Assembly (NCBI RefSeq): GCF_029351045.1
Contig: NZ_JARKIN010000001.1
Location: 617,001-681,000, forward strand
Reading direction: 5' to 3'
DNA length: 64,000 nucleotides
DNA from: Streptomyces sp. WMMB303
Lineage (GTDB): Bacteria; Actinomycetota; Actinomycetes; Streptomycetales; Streptomycetaceae
Shown here: positions 17,680 through 25,976 of the stretch, one piece after another
Layout of the letters: each line of letters begins with the position of its first letter
Position numbering within the stretch: the first letter of the stretch is position 1
Program-made: the position numbers and the translations under genes
The notes under the pieces: generated by a model
What the model saw: the letters and a program-made list of their open reading frames with translations, nothing else
The model's database searches: none
Told to the model about the DNA's origin: nothing

Positions 17680-18300
17680 TCACCTCCTACGGCTCGTGCG
17701 GGCGGCGGACCTTTTGCTCGACGTGCTGGAGCTCTTCTTGGCGGACGAGCCCTCCGTCGTCCGCCTGCTCGACCGGGCGGGCGCCGTCTTCCTGCCTCCG
17801 GCCGCGGCGCTCTTCGTCCGCTCGCGGGAGCTGCCCGCCGTCCTGGCCGACGCCCTCTCGGCAGGCTTGCGGCGCGGCTCCCCGTCTTCCTCCCGGGCCC
17901 CCTCCTCCGCTTCTTCCTCGCCCTCGCCGCCCTGGTCGCCCTCGTCGCCCTTCTCTCGAGAGCCCTCTTCGTCCTGCACCTCTCCCCTGGAGCCCAGGCG
18001 CTCGGTACGACCGCGGAGCGACTCGGTGACGGCCTCGATGCGCCGGTCGGTGACGGAGCTGAGCGCTGTGCGCGCGGCGCCCACCAGTTCCTCCTGCACC
18101 TGCTCGGTGAGGGCCGCGAACTGGGGAGTCCCGGAGAGCTTCCGGAGCCCCTTGCTCACCAGTTCCTGCGGATCGAGTCCCAGTCGGCGCCCGGCGACCG
18201 CGGTTCCCAGTACGAGCGCGAGCTTCGCCTTCCTCGTCCTGCCGAGCAGGTATCCGCCCGCGACTGCGGCGATGACCGCCTTCTTGCAGCTTTCTTCCAT
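17680..18300 (-). CDS. GvpY-like helical protein with charged tail
   Basis: A 206-residue protein. It has a hydrophobic, Gly/Ala-rich N-terminal segment (about residues 6-38, containing AVAGGYLLGRTRKAKLALVLG) and a helical middle (LTEQVQEELVGAARTAL). The tail first turns acidic (Glu-rich, about 110-135) and then basic Ser/Lys/Arg-rich to the end. Proteins of this layout precede the SRPBCC gene in Streptomyces gas-vesicle sets and are sometimes mislabelled DNA primase (recalled, not checked). The start is ATG with AAGGAAA upstream. It overlaps the downstream ribosome site, so the SRPBCC gene is in the same operon. Confidence 0.65.
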   Translation of the reverse strand: MEESCKKAVIAAVAGGYLLGRTRKAKLALVLGTAVAGRRLGLDPQELVSKGLRKLSGTPQFAALTEQVQEELVGAARTALSSVTDRRIEAVTESLRGRTERLGSRGEVQDEEGSREKGDEGDQGGEGEEEAEEGAREEDGEPRRKPAERASARTAGSSRERTKSAAAGGRKTAPARSSRRTTEGSSAKKSSSTSSKRSAARTSRRR

Positions 18301-19032
18301 GGCCGTTTCCTTGGACTCGTCGGCGAATGCCTCAGTGCCGTCGCCGGATTCCGGGACGGTGTCGTCCCGCGTGGCGGGCCGGGTGGGCCGGACACAGCAG
18401 CGCAGTGCCACGCCGTGCTCCTGAAGAGGCGGCGCTCTCCCCGAGCCACCCGCCGGCTGGGGGCTCTCGGCGTCTGGAGCCGCGGGGCACACCGGGGCGG
18501 GGACGCTCCCGACGCCGGCACCCACCTCGGTGACATTGATACGACATGTAGATATTGTGAGCAGACGCCCCTGTATGTCGCACCCCGTGCCCGGCATACG
18601 CGGTACGCAGCCACTGGATCGGAAAGGGGGGCCGGCCGCACATCCGAAGTGCAGCCGTGCTGCCTCCGCGAGGCTCCGCGCGCGCCGGATGTCCGCCGCG
18701 ACCAGCGCAGCGAACGCCCGCCCGCGGCGCCGGCGCCGCCCTTGTCGCCACCCTCGTCATCCTCCAGAAGCGCGACCCCGGGGACGACGCGTCCACCTCC
18801 ACGACCTCGCTGAACTGCGGCGATCGCGGCTTCGACGGCTGCCGCACGGGGTGGCCCGCACAGCGCCGGGTGACCGGCCGCGGTGGTCGCCGAGCCGTCC
18901 CGTGCGGGCGGCACGGGACGGCTCGGGCAGCGGCGCGAAGGTGGCCGACCGCCGCCGGTGGATCAGGCCCCGCCGCGTCCGCTCACCGCTGTGCGGAGGG
19001 GCCACGGAGCTCCACGACTCCCCGCGGTGCGT
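18301..19032. other. 732-bp region without a supported gene
   Basis: Open frames here are low-complexity and lack ribosome sites. The notable feature is an AT-rich island at about 18531-18562, unusual in this GC-rich DNA. It lies 230 bp upstream of the GvpY-like start and is the likeliest promoter area for that operon. The rest may be decayed sequence, since a gene fragment follows immediately. Confidence 0.45.
18531..18562. promoter_or_regulatory. AT-rich island, probable regulatory sequence
   Basis: The stretch from GTGACATTGATACG to GATATTGTGAGC is far below local GC and includes the palindrome ACATGT (18543-18548). On the minus strand CTGCTC, 17 bp and TATCAA could be read as a weak promoter toward the GvpY-like gene. 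Confidence 0.3.
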
Positions 19033-19143
19033 TCAGCACTCGCCCCGCCACTCGACCTTCTGGATGACGAGCGTGCGGTAGGCGGTCCACTTGTACTGGC
19101 CGGGCCCGGGGTTGTAGTGGAAGCAGGAGGTCGTCGTCCCCTC
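19033..19143 (-). pseudogene. C-terminal remnant of a secreted-type protein
   Basis: An in-frame stretch of 36 codons ends in TGA at 19033 and is cut off by a TAG at 19144-19146. Its translation (containing CFHYNPGPGQYKWTAYRTL, then VEWRGEC) looks like a real folded C-terminus with two Cys. There is no start codon or ribosome site. It is probably what is left of a small exported protein gene. The parent family is not recognised. Confidence 0.45.
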
Positions 19144-19220
19144 CTACCAGTAGGTTGTGCTTCCGTGCCGGGTCCGGGCAGCGGCTTCCTCCCGTCGCCG
19201 CCGGACAGCGTCCCCGGCTG

Positions 19221-19970
19221 TCAGTCCGCCGGGTGGGAACCCGGGGTGTGCCCGAAGGTCCGCCGGAAGACGTCGATGAACGCGCTGGTCGAAGACCAGC
19301 CGCAGCGGTGGGCGACCGAGGTGACCGGCTCCTTCTCGGCCAGCAGGACCAGGGCGTGCTGGAGCCGCAGTTGGGTGCGCCACTGCGGGAAGGTCATGCC
19401 GAGGTCGTCGCGGAACAGCCGGGAGAGGGTGCGGTCGCTCGCGCCGACCTGGCGACCGAGGTCGCCGAGGGTGCGGCCGTCGGCCGGGTCGGCGCGCAGG
19501 ATCCCGCACAGGGCACGCAGTGCGGGTGAGGCGGGGGCGGGCAGGTGCAGCGGCTGCTGTTGCGGGGAGGCGCGCAACTGGTCGAGCAGCACCGCGCGGA
19601 GCCGGGCGCGTTCGGGGCTCTCGTCGTCGGGTGCGCGGGTGTAGGCGATGATCAGCTCACGCAGCAGCGGGCCCACGGCGAGCACCGTGGGGGCGTCCAG
19701 GCGGAGCGGGTTGTCGGTCCCGGGCAGCCCCACCAGGTGCAGGTCGAGTTCCCCACGGGCCTCGTGGGCGTGCACGGTGCCGGCCGGCACCCAGATGGCG
19801 CGGTTCCCCGGGGCGACCCAGGAGCCGGAGCCGGTCGTGACGATCAGCACCCCGCGCCCGGCGTAGACGATCTGGTGGTCGTCGTGCCGGTGCGGGTCGA
19901 TCGCGCCACCGGGGGCCAGTCGCCGGGTGTGCGTCGGAGCGATCGGAGTGTGGCGGTTCTCCGTCATCAT
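19221..19970 (-). CDS. AraC family regulator with cupin sensor
   Basis: A 249-residue regulator. The N-terminal cupin domain (about 15-100) contains IDPHRHDDHQIVYAGRGVL, where the His cluster is typical of ligand-sensing AraC_binding domains. The C-terminal double helix-turn-helix (about 150-245) contains TLGDLGRQVGASDRTLSRLF and SVAHRCGWSSTSAFIDVFRRTFG. Two consecutive ATGs start the frame; the first is taken, and neither has a good ribosome site. It is divergent from an MFS exporter gene across 51 bp, a classic regulator/exporter arrangement, so that transporter is the likely target (inference). Confidence 0.9.
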   Translation of the reverse strand: MMTENRHTPIAPTHTRRLAPGGAIDPHRHDDHQIVYAGRGVLIVTTGSGSWVAPGNRAIWVPAGTVHAHEARGELDLHLVGLPGTDNPLRLDAPTVLAVGPLLRELIIAYTRAPDDESPERARLRAVLLDQLRASPQQQPLHLPAPASPALRALCGILRADPADGRTLGDLGRQVGASDRTLSRLFRDDLGMTFPQWRTQLRLQHALVLLAEKEPVTSVAHRCGWSSTSAFIDVFRRTFGHTPGSHPAD

Positions 19971-20021
19971 CTGGCAGATTATCGGAAGCCCGACAGCGGC
20001 GCCGCCCCGGAGCATGGCGGT

Positions 20022-21269
20022 GTGCGAAGAAACCTCTCGATCACTCTGCTGTCCGTCGGGCACGCCTGCGTCGACGTGTACCAGGGCGCGGTGGCGTCCC
20101 TGGTCCCGTTCTTCGTCGCCGAGCGCGCCTACGGCTATGCCACCGTCTCCGGCCTGGTGCTGGCCGCCTCCCTGCTGTCCTCGGTGGTGCAACCGGCGTT
20201 CGGCGCCGTGACCGACCGCTGGTCGATGCCGTGGCTCCTGCCGGTCAGCACGCTGGTGGGCGGCGCGGGCATCGCGCTGAGCGGGACCGGCGGCTCCTAC
20301 GGTGTGACCGTGCTGTTCGTGGCCGTCTCCGGGATCGGCGTGGCCGCCTATCATCCCGAGTCCGCCCGGATCGCCCGGATCGCGTCCCGTGGCAGCCACA
20401 GCGCCATGGGCTGGTTCTCCACGGGCGGCAACCTCGGCTTCGCCCTCGCCCCGCCGATGGTCGGCGCGGTGGTGGGCACCGGCGGACTGCGCCTGACTCC
20501 GCTGCTGGCGCTGCCCGCGCTCGTCGGGAGCGTGCTGTGCCTGCCGGTGCTGCGCGCGCTGGGACGGCGGCACGCCGCCGGGGTCTCCGCGGCGCGGACG
20601 GACGGAGGCGACGACCGGGCCGCGTTCGTGCGACTGTCGCTGGCCGTGGTGTGCCGCTCGATCGTCTTCGTCGGACTGAGTACGTTCCTCTCGCTGTACG
20701 CGCGGCAGCGGATGGGCGGCGGCCCCGCGACGGGCACGGCGGCCCTGTTCGTGCTCTACCTGGGCGGCGCGGTCGGCTCCGTGCTGGGCGGAACGCTGGC
20801 GGGCCGCTGGGGGCGGGTCGCGGTCGCCCGCCGGTCGTACCTGGTCGCGACCGGCGCGGTCGCGGGGGTGCTGGTCGCGCCGGGCCCGGCCCTGTACCTG
20901 TTCGTGGCGCTCACATCGGTCGGTCTCTACGTGCCCTTCTCGCTGCAGGTCACCCTCGGCCAGGACTATCTGCCCTCGCGGGTCGGCACCGCGGGCGGGA
21001 TCACACTCGGGCTGGCCGTCAGCGTCGGCGGTCTGGCCGGCCCCCCGCTGGGCGTCCTCGCCGACGCGACCTCGCTGCGGACCGCGCTGGCCCCGCTCGT
21101 CCTGATGCCGGTGCTGTGCTGGCTGCTGTTCCGCACCCTGCCGGAACCGGCCGCACCGCTCCCGGCCCCCGGGCCGCCAGGGGGCCCGGCCGCCGCGGAG
21201 GCGGATTCGGGCACGACGGAAGCGGACGCGACGGCCGCGGGGCCCGGTCGGCAGTCCCGCCGGGGCTGA
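20022..21269 (+). CDS. MFS exporter, fosmidomycin-resistance (Fsr) type
   Basis: A 415-residue, 12-helix inner-membrane antiporter. The opening TLLSVGHACVDVYQGAVASL and SSVVQPAFGAVTDRW fit the Fsr subgroup of drug exporters; the segment GWFSTGGNLGFALAPP is also typical. The substrate is unknown and need not be fosmidomycin. GTG is the start, with GGAG 9 nt upstream; upstream sequence belongs to the AraC promoter. The C-terminal 45 residues are a Pro/Ala-rich cytoplasmic tail. Probably controlled by the divergent AraC protein. Confidence 0.88.
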   Translation: MRRNLSITLLSVGHACVDVYQGAVASLVPFFVAERAYGYATVSGLVLAASLLSSVVQPAFGAVTDRWSMPWLLPVSTLVGGAGIALSGTGGSYGVTVLFVAVSGIGVAAYHPESARIARIASRGSHSAMGWFSTGGNLGFALAPPMVGAVVGTGGLRLTPLLALPALVGSVLCLPVLRALGRRHAAGVSAARTDGGDDRAAFVRLSLAVVCRSIVFVGLSTFLSLYARQRMGGGPATGTAALFVLYLGGAVGSVLGGTLAGRWGRVAVARRSYLVATGAVAGVLVAPGPALYLFVALTSVGLYVPFSLQVTLGQDYLPSRVGTAGGITLGLAVSVGGLAGPPLGVLADATSLRTALAPLVLMPVLCWLLFRTLPEPAAPLPAPGPPGGPAAAEADSGTTEADATAAGPGRQSRRG

Positions 21270-21324
21270 GCCGAGCCGCCCCCGTTCGCAGGGGCGCCGC
21301 GGACGAGCCACCTGAGCCTGAGCT

Positions 21325-21353
21325 GCCCGCCGCCGCGCTCAGCGACGGCGGGC
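21325..21353. terminator. Hairpin between convergent genes
   Basis: 8-bp stem (21325-21332 with 21346-21353), with further pairing inside the 13-nt interval, after the exporter gene and the convergent DUF1737 gene. Confidence 0.55.
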
Positions 21354-21369
21354 GGGGCTCTCAGGGTCC

Positions 21370-21555
21370 CTACGACCGCGTCGGCCAGACCAGCGCCTGG
21401 GCGACGACGACGTTCTCCCCGTCGAAAGTGACGGCGGGGCCTTCGTGCAACTCGTAGCCCATGCCCATCACCTCGCTCACACGGTGGCAGAACGCGGCAT
21501 CGTCCGGCCCGGTCAAGACCCGGTAGAGGGGCCATCCCTCAGGCGGTGTACTCAT
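21370..21555 (-). CDS. DUF1737 family small protein
   Basis: A 61-residue protein with the DUF1737 pattern LYRVLTGPDDAAFCHRVSEVM, then GYELHEGPAVTFDGENVVVAQAL, covering almost its whole length. The function is unknown. No strong ribosome site precedes the ATG. It stands alone between an exporter gene and a SulP gene. Confidence 0.82.
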   Translation of the reverse strand: MSTPPEGWPLYRVLTGPDDAAFCHRVSEVMGMGYELHEGPAVTFDGENVVVAQALVWPTRS

Positions 21556-21733
21556 GGGCGAAGGATCTCACGCAGACTCCGGGTCCACCCCCAACTCCTT
21601 CGCCCCCCAGGTCGTGGGGCGACCGCGCGTCAGGCGTGGAGCCCGTCGTCCGGCGGGCGGTGCGGGCACGGACCGTGAGGAATCGGCTGCCGGGCGGACA
21701 CTCCGTGGTGGGCACGGGCGGGCGGCCGACTGG

Positions 21734-23236
21734 TCAGTGACTGCCGTTCAGTTGCCCGGCCAACTGCGAGTGCATGGTGGCGCTGGGCTCGTTCAGGCCG
21801 ATGATCGTGACCTGCTTGCCGCGCTCCGCGTACTTGGTCTCCACGGCGTCGAGAGCGGCGACGGAGGAGGCGTCCCAGATGTGGGCGTCGGACAGGTCGA
21901 TGACGACGTCGTCCGGGTCGTCCTTGTAGTCGAACTGGTAGACGAGGTCGTTGGAGGAGGCGAAGAACAGCTCGCCGGTGACGGCGTAGACGACCTGCGT
22001 ACCCTCGGGGTCGACGACGCCGGTGACTTCGGCGAGACGGGCCACCCGCTTGGCGAAGATCACCATGGCGGTGACCGAGCCGACGACGACGCCGATGGCG
22101 AGGTTGCCGGTGGCGACGACCACGATGACCGTGATGGCCATGACCGCGATCTCACCGGCCGGCATGCGCTTGAGGGTCTTGGGCCGGATCGAGTGCCAGT
22201 CGAAGGTGCCGACAGCCACCAGGACCATGACCGCGACGAGCGCTGCCATGGGGATGTCGGAGACCACGGGGCCGAAGGCGATGCACAGCACGAGCAGGAA
22301 GGCCCCGGCCAGAAAGGTGGACAGGCGGGTGCGCGCGCCGGACGTCTTCACGTTGATCATGGTCTGGCCGATCATGGCGCAGCCGCCCATCCCGCCGAAG
22401 AAGCCCGTGACGATGTTGGCGACGCCCTGGCCCACCGACTCGCGGGTCTTGTCGGAGTGGGTGTCGGTGATGTCGTCCACCAGCTTGGCCGTCATCAGGG
22501 ATTCCATGAGACCGACCAGTGCGAGCGCGAGGGCGTAGGGGGCGATGACGGTGAGCGTGTGCAGGGTGAGGGGCACATCGGGCAGGCCGGGGACGGGAAG
22601 GGAACCGGGCAGCTTGCCCTTGTCGCCGACTGTGGGGACGGCGATACCCGCGGCAAGGGTGACCACCGTGAGAATGATGATGGACACCAGCGGTGCGGGC
22701 ACCGTCTTGGTGAGCTTCGGGAAGAGGACCATCAGCAGCAGTCCCGCCGCGATCAGCGGGTAGACGGGCCATGGCACATGCGTCATCTCTGGCACCTGGG
22801 CCATGAAGATCATGACGGCCAGGGCGTTGACGAAGCCCACCATGACGCTGCGGGGGACGAACCGCATCAGCTTGGCGACGCCGAGAGCCCCGAGGATCAT
22901 CTGGAAGACACCGCCGAGGATGACGGTGGCGATCAGGTAGTCCAGCCCGTACTCGTGGTTCAGCGGTGCGACAACGAGGGCGACGGCGCCGGTGGCGGCC
23001 GAGATCATCGCCTTGCGGCCGCCGACGAACGAGATGACCACGGCCATGACACAAGCGGCATACAGGCCGACCTTCGGGTCGACGCCGGCGATGATCGAGA
23101 AAGAGATCGCCTCGGGAATCAGCGCGAGGGCCACCACCAGACCGGCCAGCACCTCGGTGCGCAGCACCTTGGGGGAGGCGAGCCATTCGGGCTTGGACAG
23201 GCGCAGCTTGGCAGCCGCGGACAGCGGTGAGGACAT
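21734..23236 (-). CDS. SulP family anion transporter with STAS domain
   Basis: A 500-residue SLC26/SulP transporter. The N-terminal membrane domain carries the family signature around EVLAGLVVALALIPEAISFSIIAGVDPKVGLYA and a Gly-rich segment GGMGGCAMIGQTMINV in the later helices. A C-terminal cytosolic STAS domain (about 400-490) has DLSDAHIWDASSVAALDAVE. Likely substrates are sulfate, bicarbonate or dicarboxylates; the sequence does not decide. The start was chosen from the SulP N-terminus MSSPLSAAAKLRLSKPEW; a longer frame to 23383 is unlikely. It is divergent from a MerR gene with a palindrome between them. Confidence 0.93.
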   Translation of the reverse strand: MSSPLSAAAKLRLSKPEWLASPKVLRTEVLAGLVVALALIPEAISFSIIAGVDPKVGLYAACVMAVVISFVGGRKAMISAATGAVALVVAPLNHEYGLDYLIATVILGGVFQMILGALGVAKLMRFVPRSVMVGFVNALAVMIFMAQVPEMTHVPWPVYPLIAAGLLLMVLFPKLTKTVPAPLVSIIILTVVTLAAGIAVPTVGDKGKLPGSLPVPGLPDVPLTLHTLTVIAPYALALALVGLMESLMTAKLVDDITDTHSDKTRESVGQGVANIVTGFFGGMGGCAMIGQTMINVKTSGARTRLSTFLAGAFLLVLCIAFGPVVSDIPMAALVAVMVLVAVGTFDWHSIRPKTLKRMPAGEIAVMAITVIVVVATGNLAIGVVVGSVTAMVIFAKRVARLAEVTGVVDPEGTQVVYAVTGELFFASSNDLVYQFDYKDDPDDVVIDLSDAHIWDASSVAALDAVETKYAERGKQVTIIGLNEPSATMHSQLAGQLNGSH

Positions 23237-23625
23237 GCAACCGTTTCTGTTCAGGCGCGCGTCCAGGCCGTGGACGCACACGCGTCGTACTGGCTCCGCA
23301 AGGAATGGGAACCCCCGGTGGCCCGGCCGCCTCAGCGGGGCCGGACCAGGGCGGCAACCGCGCGGTGGCCGATCGGGCATCATTGCCCGGAAGACTCGGG
23401 CGCCGCCGGGCCCCCACCGGGGCCTTCGCTACGGCGAGATCGCCTCTACCGTGTACGGACGGCGGAGGCGGACACTTCGAAACTCTACCCTGACGTGAGG
23501 GCAGAGTGCGACCCGTGGGCTGTGAAGCGCAGGTGAACCCTCTCAAGATCCTGTGATTCATCTCATGCGCACACGGAGCCGTCCGTCTTCGAAAACAGCG
23601 AATGACAGAAGGAGAAGACGCGGCC
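23237..23625. other. 389-bp divergent promoter region, sulP / merR
   Basis: No gene supported. It holds the near-perfect 26-bp dyad listed separately, and a moderately AT-rich run (about 23530-23610) ahead of the MerR ribosome site. Confidence 0.6.
23482..23507. promoter_or_regulatory. Candidate MerR operator
   Basis: A 26-bp dyad whose arms ACTCTACCCT and AGGGCAGAGT differ at one position and flank a central gACGTg. On the minus strand its end is TAGAGT, a TANNNT -10 box pointing at sulP. This places the operator inside the promoter spacer as MerR proteins require. The -35 is poor, as expected for MerR-activated promoters. Confidence 0.6.
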
Positions 23626-24021
23626 ATGAGTGAGCGGCAGATGCAGATCGGTGAGGTCGCCGAACGGACCGGTTTGTCGCTGCGCACCATCCGCCACTAC
23701 GAGGAAGTCGACCTCGTCATCCCGTCCGCCCGCAGCAAGGGCGGGTTCCGGCTCTACACCGAGGCCGATGTCGAGCGCCTGATGGTCATCCGCCGGATGA
23801 AGCCGCTGGACTTCTCCCTGGAGGAGATGCGGGACCTGCTGGAGATCACCGACCGGATCGCCGCCACGGACGACCCACCCGCCGACGAGGAGCGCGAGCG
23901 GCTCCGCGAAAGGCTCGACGCGTACCGCAAGGTGGCTGACGCGCGCTGCGAGACGCTGCGCGCCCGCCTGGAGATGGCCGAGGACTTCGCCTCCACCCTG
24001 CGCCACCGCCTGGGTTCGTAG
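23626..24021 (+). CDS. MerR family transcriptional regulator
   Basis: A 131-residue regulator. The N-terminal winged helix has MQIGEVAERTGLSLRTIRHYEE (4-25) and GGFRLYTEADVERL. A long dimerisation coiled coil (about 80-125) follows. There is no effector domain beyond the coiled coil and only one Cys, so it is not an obvious metal sensor. The second ATG was chosen because AAGGAG lies upstream (11 nt); an ATG at 23602 would add eight residues without a ribosome site. It probably controls the divergent SulP gene and itself through the shared dyad. Confidence 0.92.
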   Translation: MSERQMQIGEVAERTGLSLRTIRHYEEVDLVIPSARSKGGFRLYTEADVERLMVIRRMKPLDFSLEEMRDLLEITDRIAATDDPPADEERERLRERLDAYRKVADARCETLRARLEMAEDFASTLRHRLGS

Positions 24022-24322
24022 AGCCGCGGCTGACCGGGCACGGCTGGTCCGGCCGGGGGGCATTGCCATGCGGAGCAGCCCGAACGGGAGCACCCGCCCC
24101 GGACGGAGCACATCCTCCAGCCGGACCGCAGCGGCAGGCATCTCCCGGCCTGCGGGCCCGCCTTCGCCCCGAGGAGTCTCGCGTGCGGGTGGGCCCGTGC
24201 CCGTCTGCTCGTCTCGCGCGCTCCGCACAGGTCCGCAGCGCCTCGCGGTCACCCGTGGGCGGGGTACGGCCGTCCGACGACGGACTGCAACGCGCTGCCG
24301 TCAGTGCACCTGAACAGCCGCC
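24022..24322. other. 301-bp convergent intergenic region
   Basis: I see no gene, promoter or strong hairpin in it. Confidence 0.5.
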
Positions 24323-25723
24323 TCAGCACACCCCGTGCTTGCGCAGCATCCGCCGCTGGGCGCCGGTCAGCTTCGTCGGGAAGTAGAGGTAGCAGATACC
24401 GCCGGTGCCGCCGACGACCTTGCCGTCGGCGTTCTTGCGCTTGGTCCGCAGCCAGATGTTCTCGAACTGCCGCCGCTGGTAGACGTGCCGGACCGAGGAG
24501 TTGTCCGGTGAGTTGGGGTCGTTGGCGATGACGTCGCCGGAGGCGGTGAAGCCGATGACGGTCATCAGGTGACCGGAGGTGCCGTAGCCGGCGCCGTCCA
24601 GTTCGGACTCGAGGAAGGACTGGGAGGTGATCAGCGGGATGCCCGCCGCGACGAGTTCCTCGGCCTCGTTCAGCGAGTTCATGCGGGTGACGACCGCGTT
24701 CATGTCCCGGTAGGTACTGGCGTAGGCACCGTTGAAGGGCCAGTTGCCGCAGCCCTCGTACCGGTAGTCGAAGGTGTACCGGGCGGCATGGCAGATCTGC
24801 GGGTCGGCGTAGTCGGGGTTGACCCAGGCCAGGTCCTCGGCGCTGGGTCTGCGGCCCCAGTACTCGATGATCATCTGCGAGGAGGTGGGGCTGCACCACG
24901 CCTCTCCCCCGTTGTCGTACTCGGGGTACTGGCCCTTGTGGATCTCCTGCGAGTAGCGCGGCACCTTCAGCTCGACGGCCCGGCCGAGGCCGGGCTCGGA
25001 GGCGGGGACCTCGAAGCGGTCGGGTACGTCCGAGCACATCGCGCCGACGCGCCAGACGGTGGGGGTGGCGCGGCTGCCCGGGGCCCGGTACAGCGTCAGG
25101 CGGAGCCGATAGGACGTCAGGCGGAGCCCCGTGGAGGGGTCGTCGACGGCGAAGGTGTCGGTGTAGATGGTGCTCTTGCCGTCCTTCTGGCCGCCGACCG
25201 AGGTGCGGCGCGGTACGTCGTCGCCGTCGCCCGAGGTCCAGATGCCCATGGTGTACCAGGGGGTGTGCCCGCCGTCCGAGTAGCTGCCGCGCAGTTCGAC
25301 GCGGATCCAGGTGCCCTCGGGGGTGTGGGCGTTCCAGGAGGCGATGGCCTCGCTCGCGGGGACGGTGCAGGTGTGGCGGGGCGAGGTCCAGGTGGCGTAC
25401 TCCCAGTCGGCCGCCCTGCCGGTGTGCGGGTCGTTGTAGGTGGTGGTGCCCGCGGGGTGGCCGAGCACGAGTCCCGGGCGCCGGCCCGACCGCACCCGGG
25501 TGCCTTCGGTCTCGCCCCCGGCCCAGTCGCGCCGGGAGGCCCAGTCGTGGAACTCCACCCGCCCCGCCTTCCCCGGCCGGGGCGGGCGGCCGGTGTACGG
25601 CGCGCCGGTGGTTCCACCCGTCCGGGCGTCGGCTGCCAGAGCGGTGGGGACCGCGCCGGCCGAGGCGGCCACGGCGACCGCGGCGGCCAGGACGGTACGG
25701 CGGTTGGCGGATCTGCTGGTCAT
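24323..25723 (-). CDS. Exported C39-like cysteine peptidase
   Basis: A 466-residue secreted protein. The N-terminus has NRRTVLAAAVAVAASAG (6-22) and an Ala-x-Ala cleavage site, compatible with Tat or Sec export. Residues about 45-225 are a beta-rich N-terminal domain. The C-terminal peptidase_C39_2-type domain has the active Cys277 in GGEAWCSPTSSQM and the His385 in SGHLMTVIGF, followed by NDPNSPDN carrying the third catalytic position. The substrate is unknown; the homologues I recall are secreted actinobacterial proteins. GGGGG precedes the ATG; a start at 25765 would put extra residues before the signal peptide. Confidence 0.85.
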   Translation of the reverse strand: MTSRSANRRTVLAAAVAVAASAGAVPTALAADARTGGTTGAPYTGRPPRPGKAGRVEFHDWASRRDWAGGETEGTRVRSGRRPGLVLGHPAGTTTYNDPHTGRAADWEYATWTSPRHTCTVPASEAIASWNAHTPEGTWIRVELRGSYSDGGHTPWYTMGIWTSGDGDDVPRRTSVGGQKDGKSTIYTDTFAVDDPSTGLRLTSYRLRLTLYRAPGSRATPTVWRVGAMCSDVPDRFEVPASEPGLGRAVELKVPRYSQEIHKGQYPEYDNGGEAWCSPTSSQMIIEYWGRRPSAEDLAWVNPDYADPQICHAARYTFDYRYEGCGNWPFNGAYASTYRDMNAVVTRMNSLNEAEELVAAGIPLITSQSFLESELDGAGYGTSGHLMTVIGFTASGDVIANDPNSPDNSSVRHVYQRRQFENIWLRTKRKNADGKVVGGTGGICYLYFPTKLTGAQRRMLRKHGVC

Positions 25724-25964
25724 GCGGAGTGCCCCCAGTCGTGGGTCGGTGCGGTGGTGCCTCACGGTGGTGCGCGGCGTCGTACCCGGTCCTGCCCTGC
25801 GGTCCGGTCCGGGCCGTACGCGGAAGCCAACTATCGCGGCTCGGCGGGGCGTGTGCCAGGGCTTCGGCCGCCCGGCATGCCGCCGTCATTGGCTCAGACC
25901 GGTGACGCACCGTGGCTGTCCGTCAGGCGCGGGCCCGTTCCGCACATCTGTGTGAACCGGGACG

Positions 25965-25970
25965 TACGCT
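25965..25970 (+). promoter_or_regulatory. -10 box of a likely leaderless transcript
   Basis: TACGCT (TANNNT) ends 6 nt before the ATG of the P-loop kinase gene. A GGGAGG stands between them with no spacing to the ATG, so it is unlikely to act as a ribosome site. No clear -35 is seen. Confidence 0.45.
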
Positions 25971-25976
25971 GGGAGG

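Noticed and set aside
18301..19032. Short plus- and minus-strand open frames
   Set aside because: No ribosome sites, no recognisable motifs, Arg/Pro-rich composition expected from GC-rich non-coding DNA.
19971..21311. Extension of the AraC frame across the exporter gene
   Set aside because: The added 440 residues are antisense to a clear MFS gene and compositionally biased.
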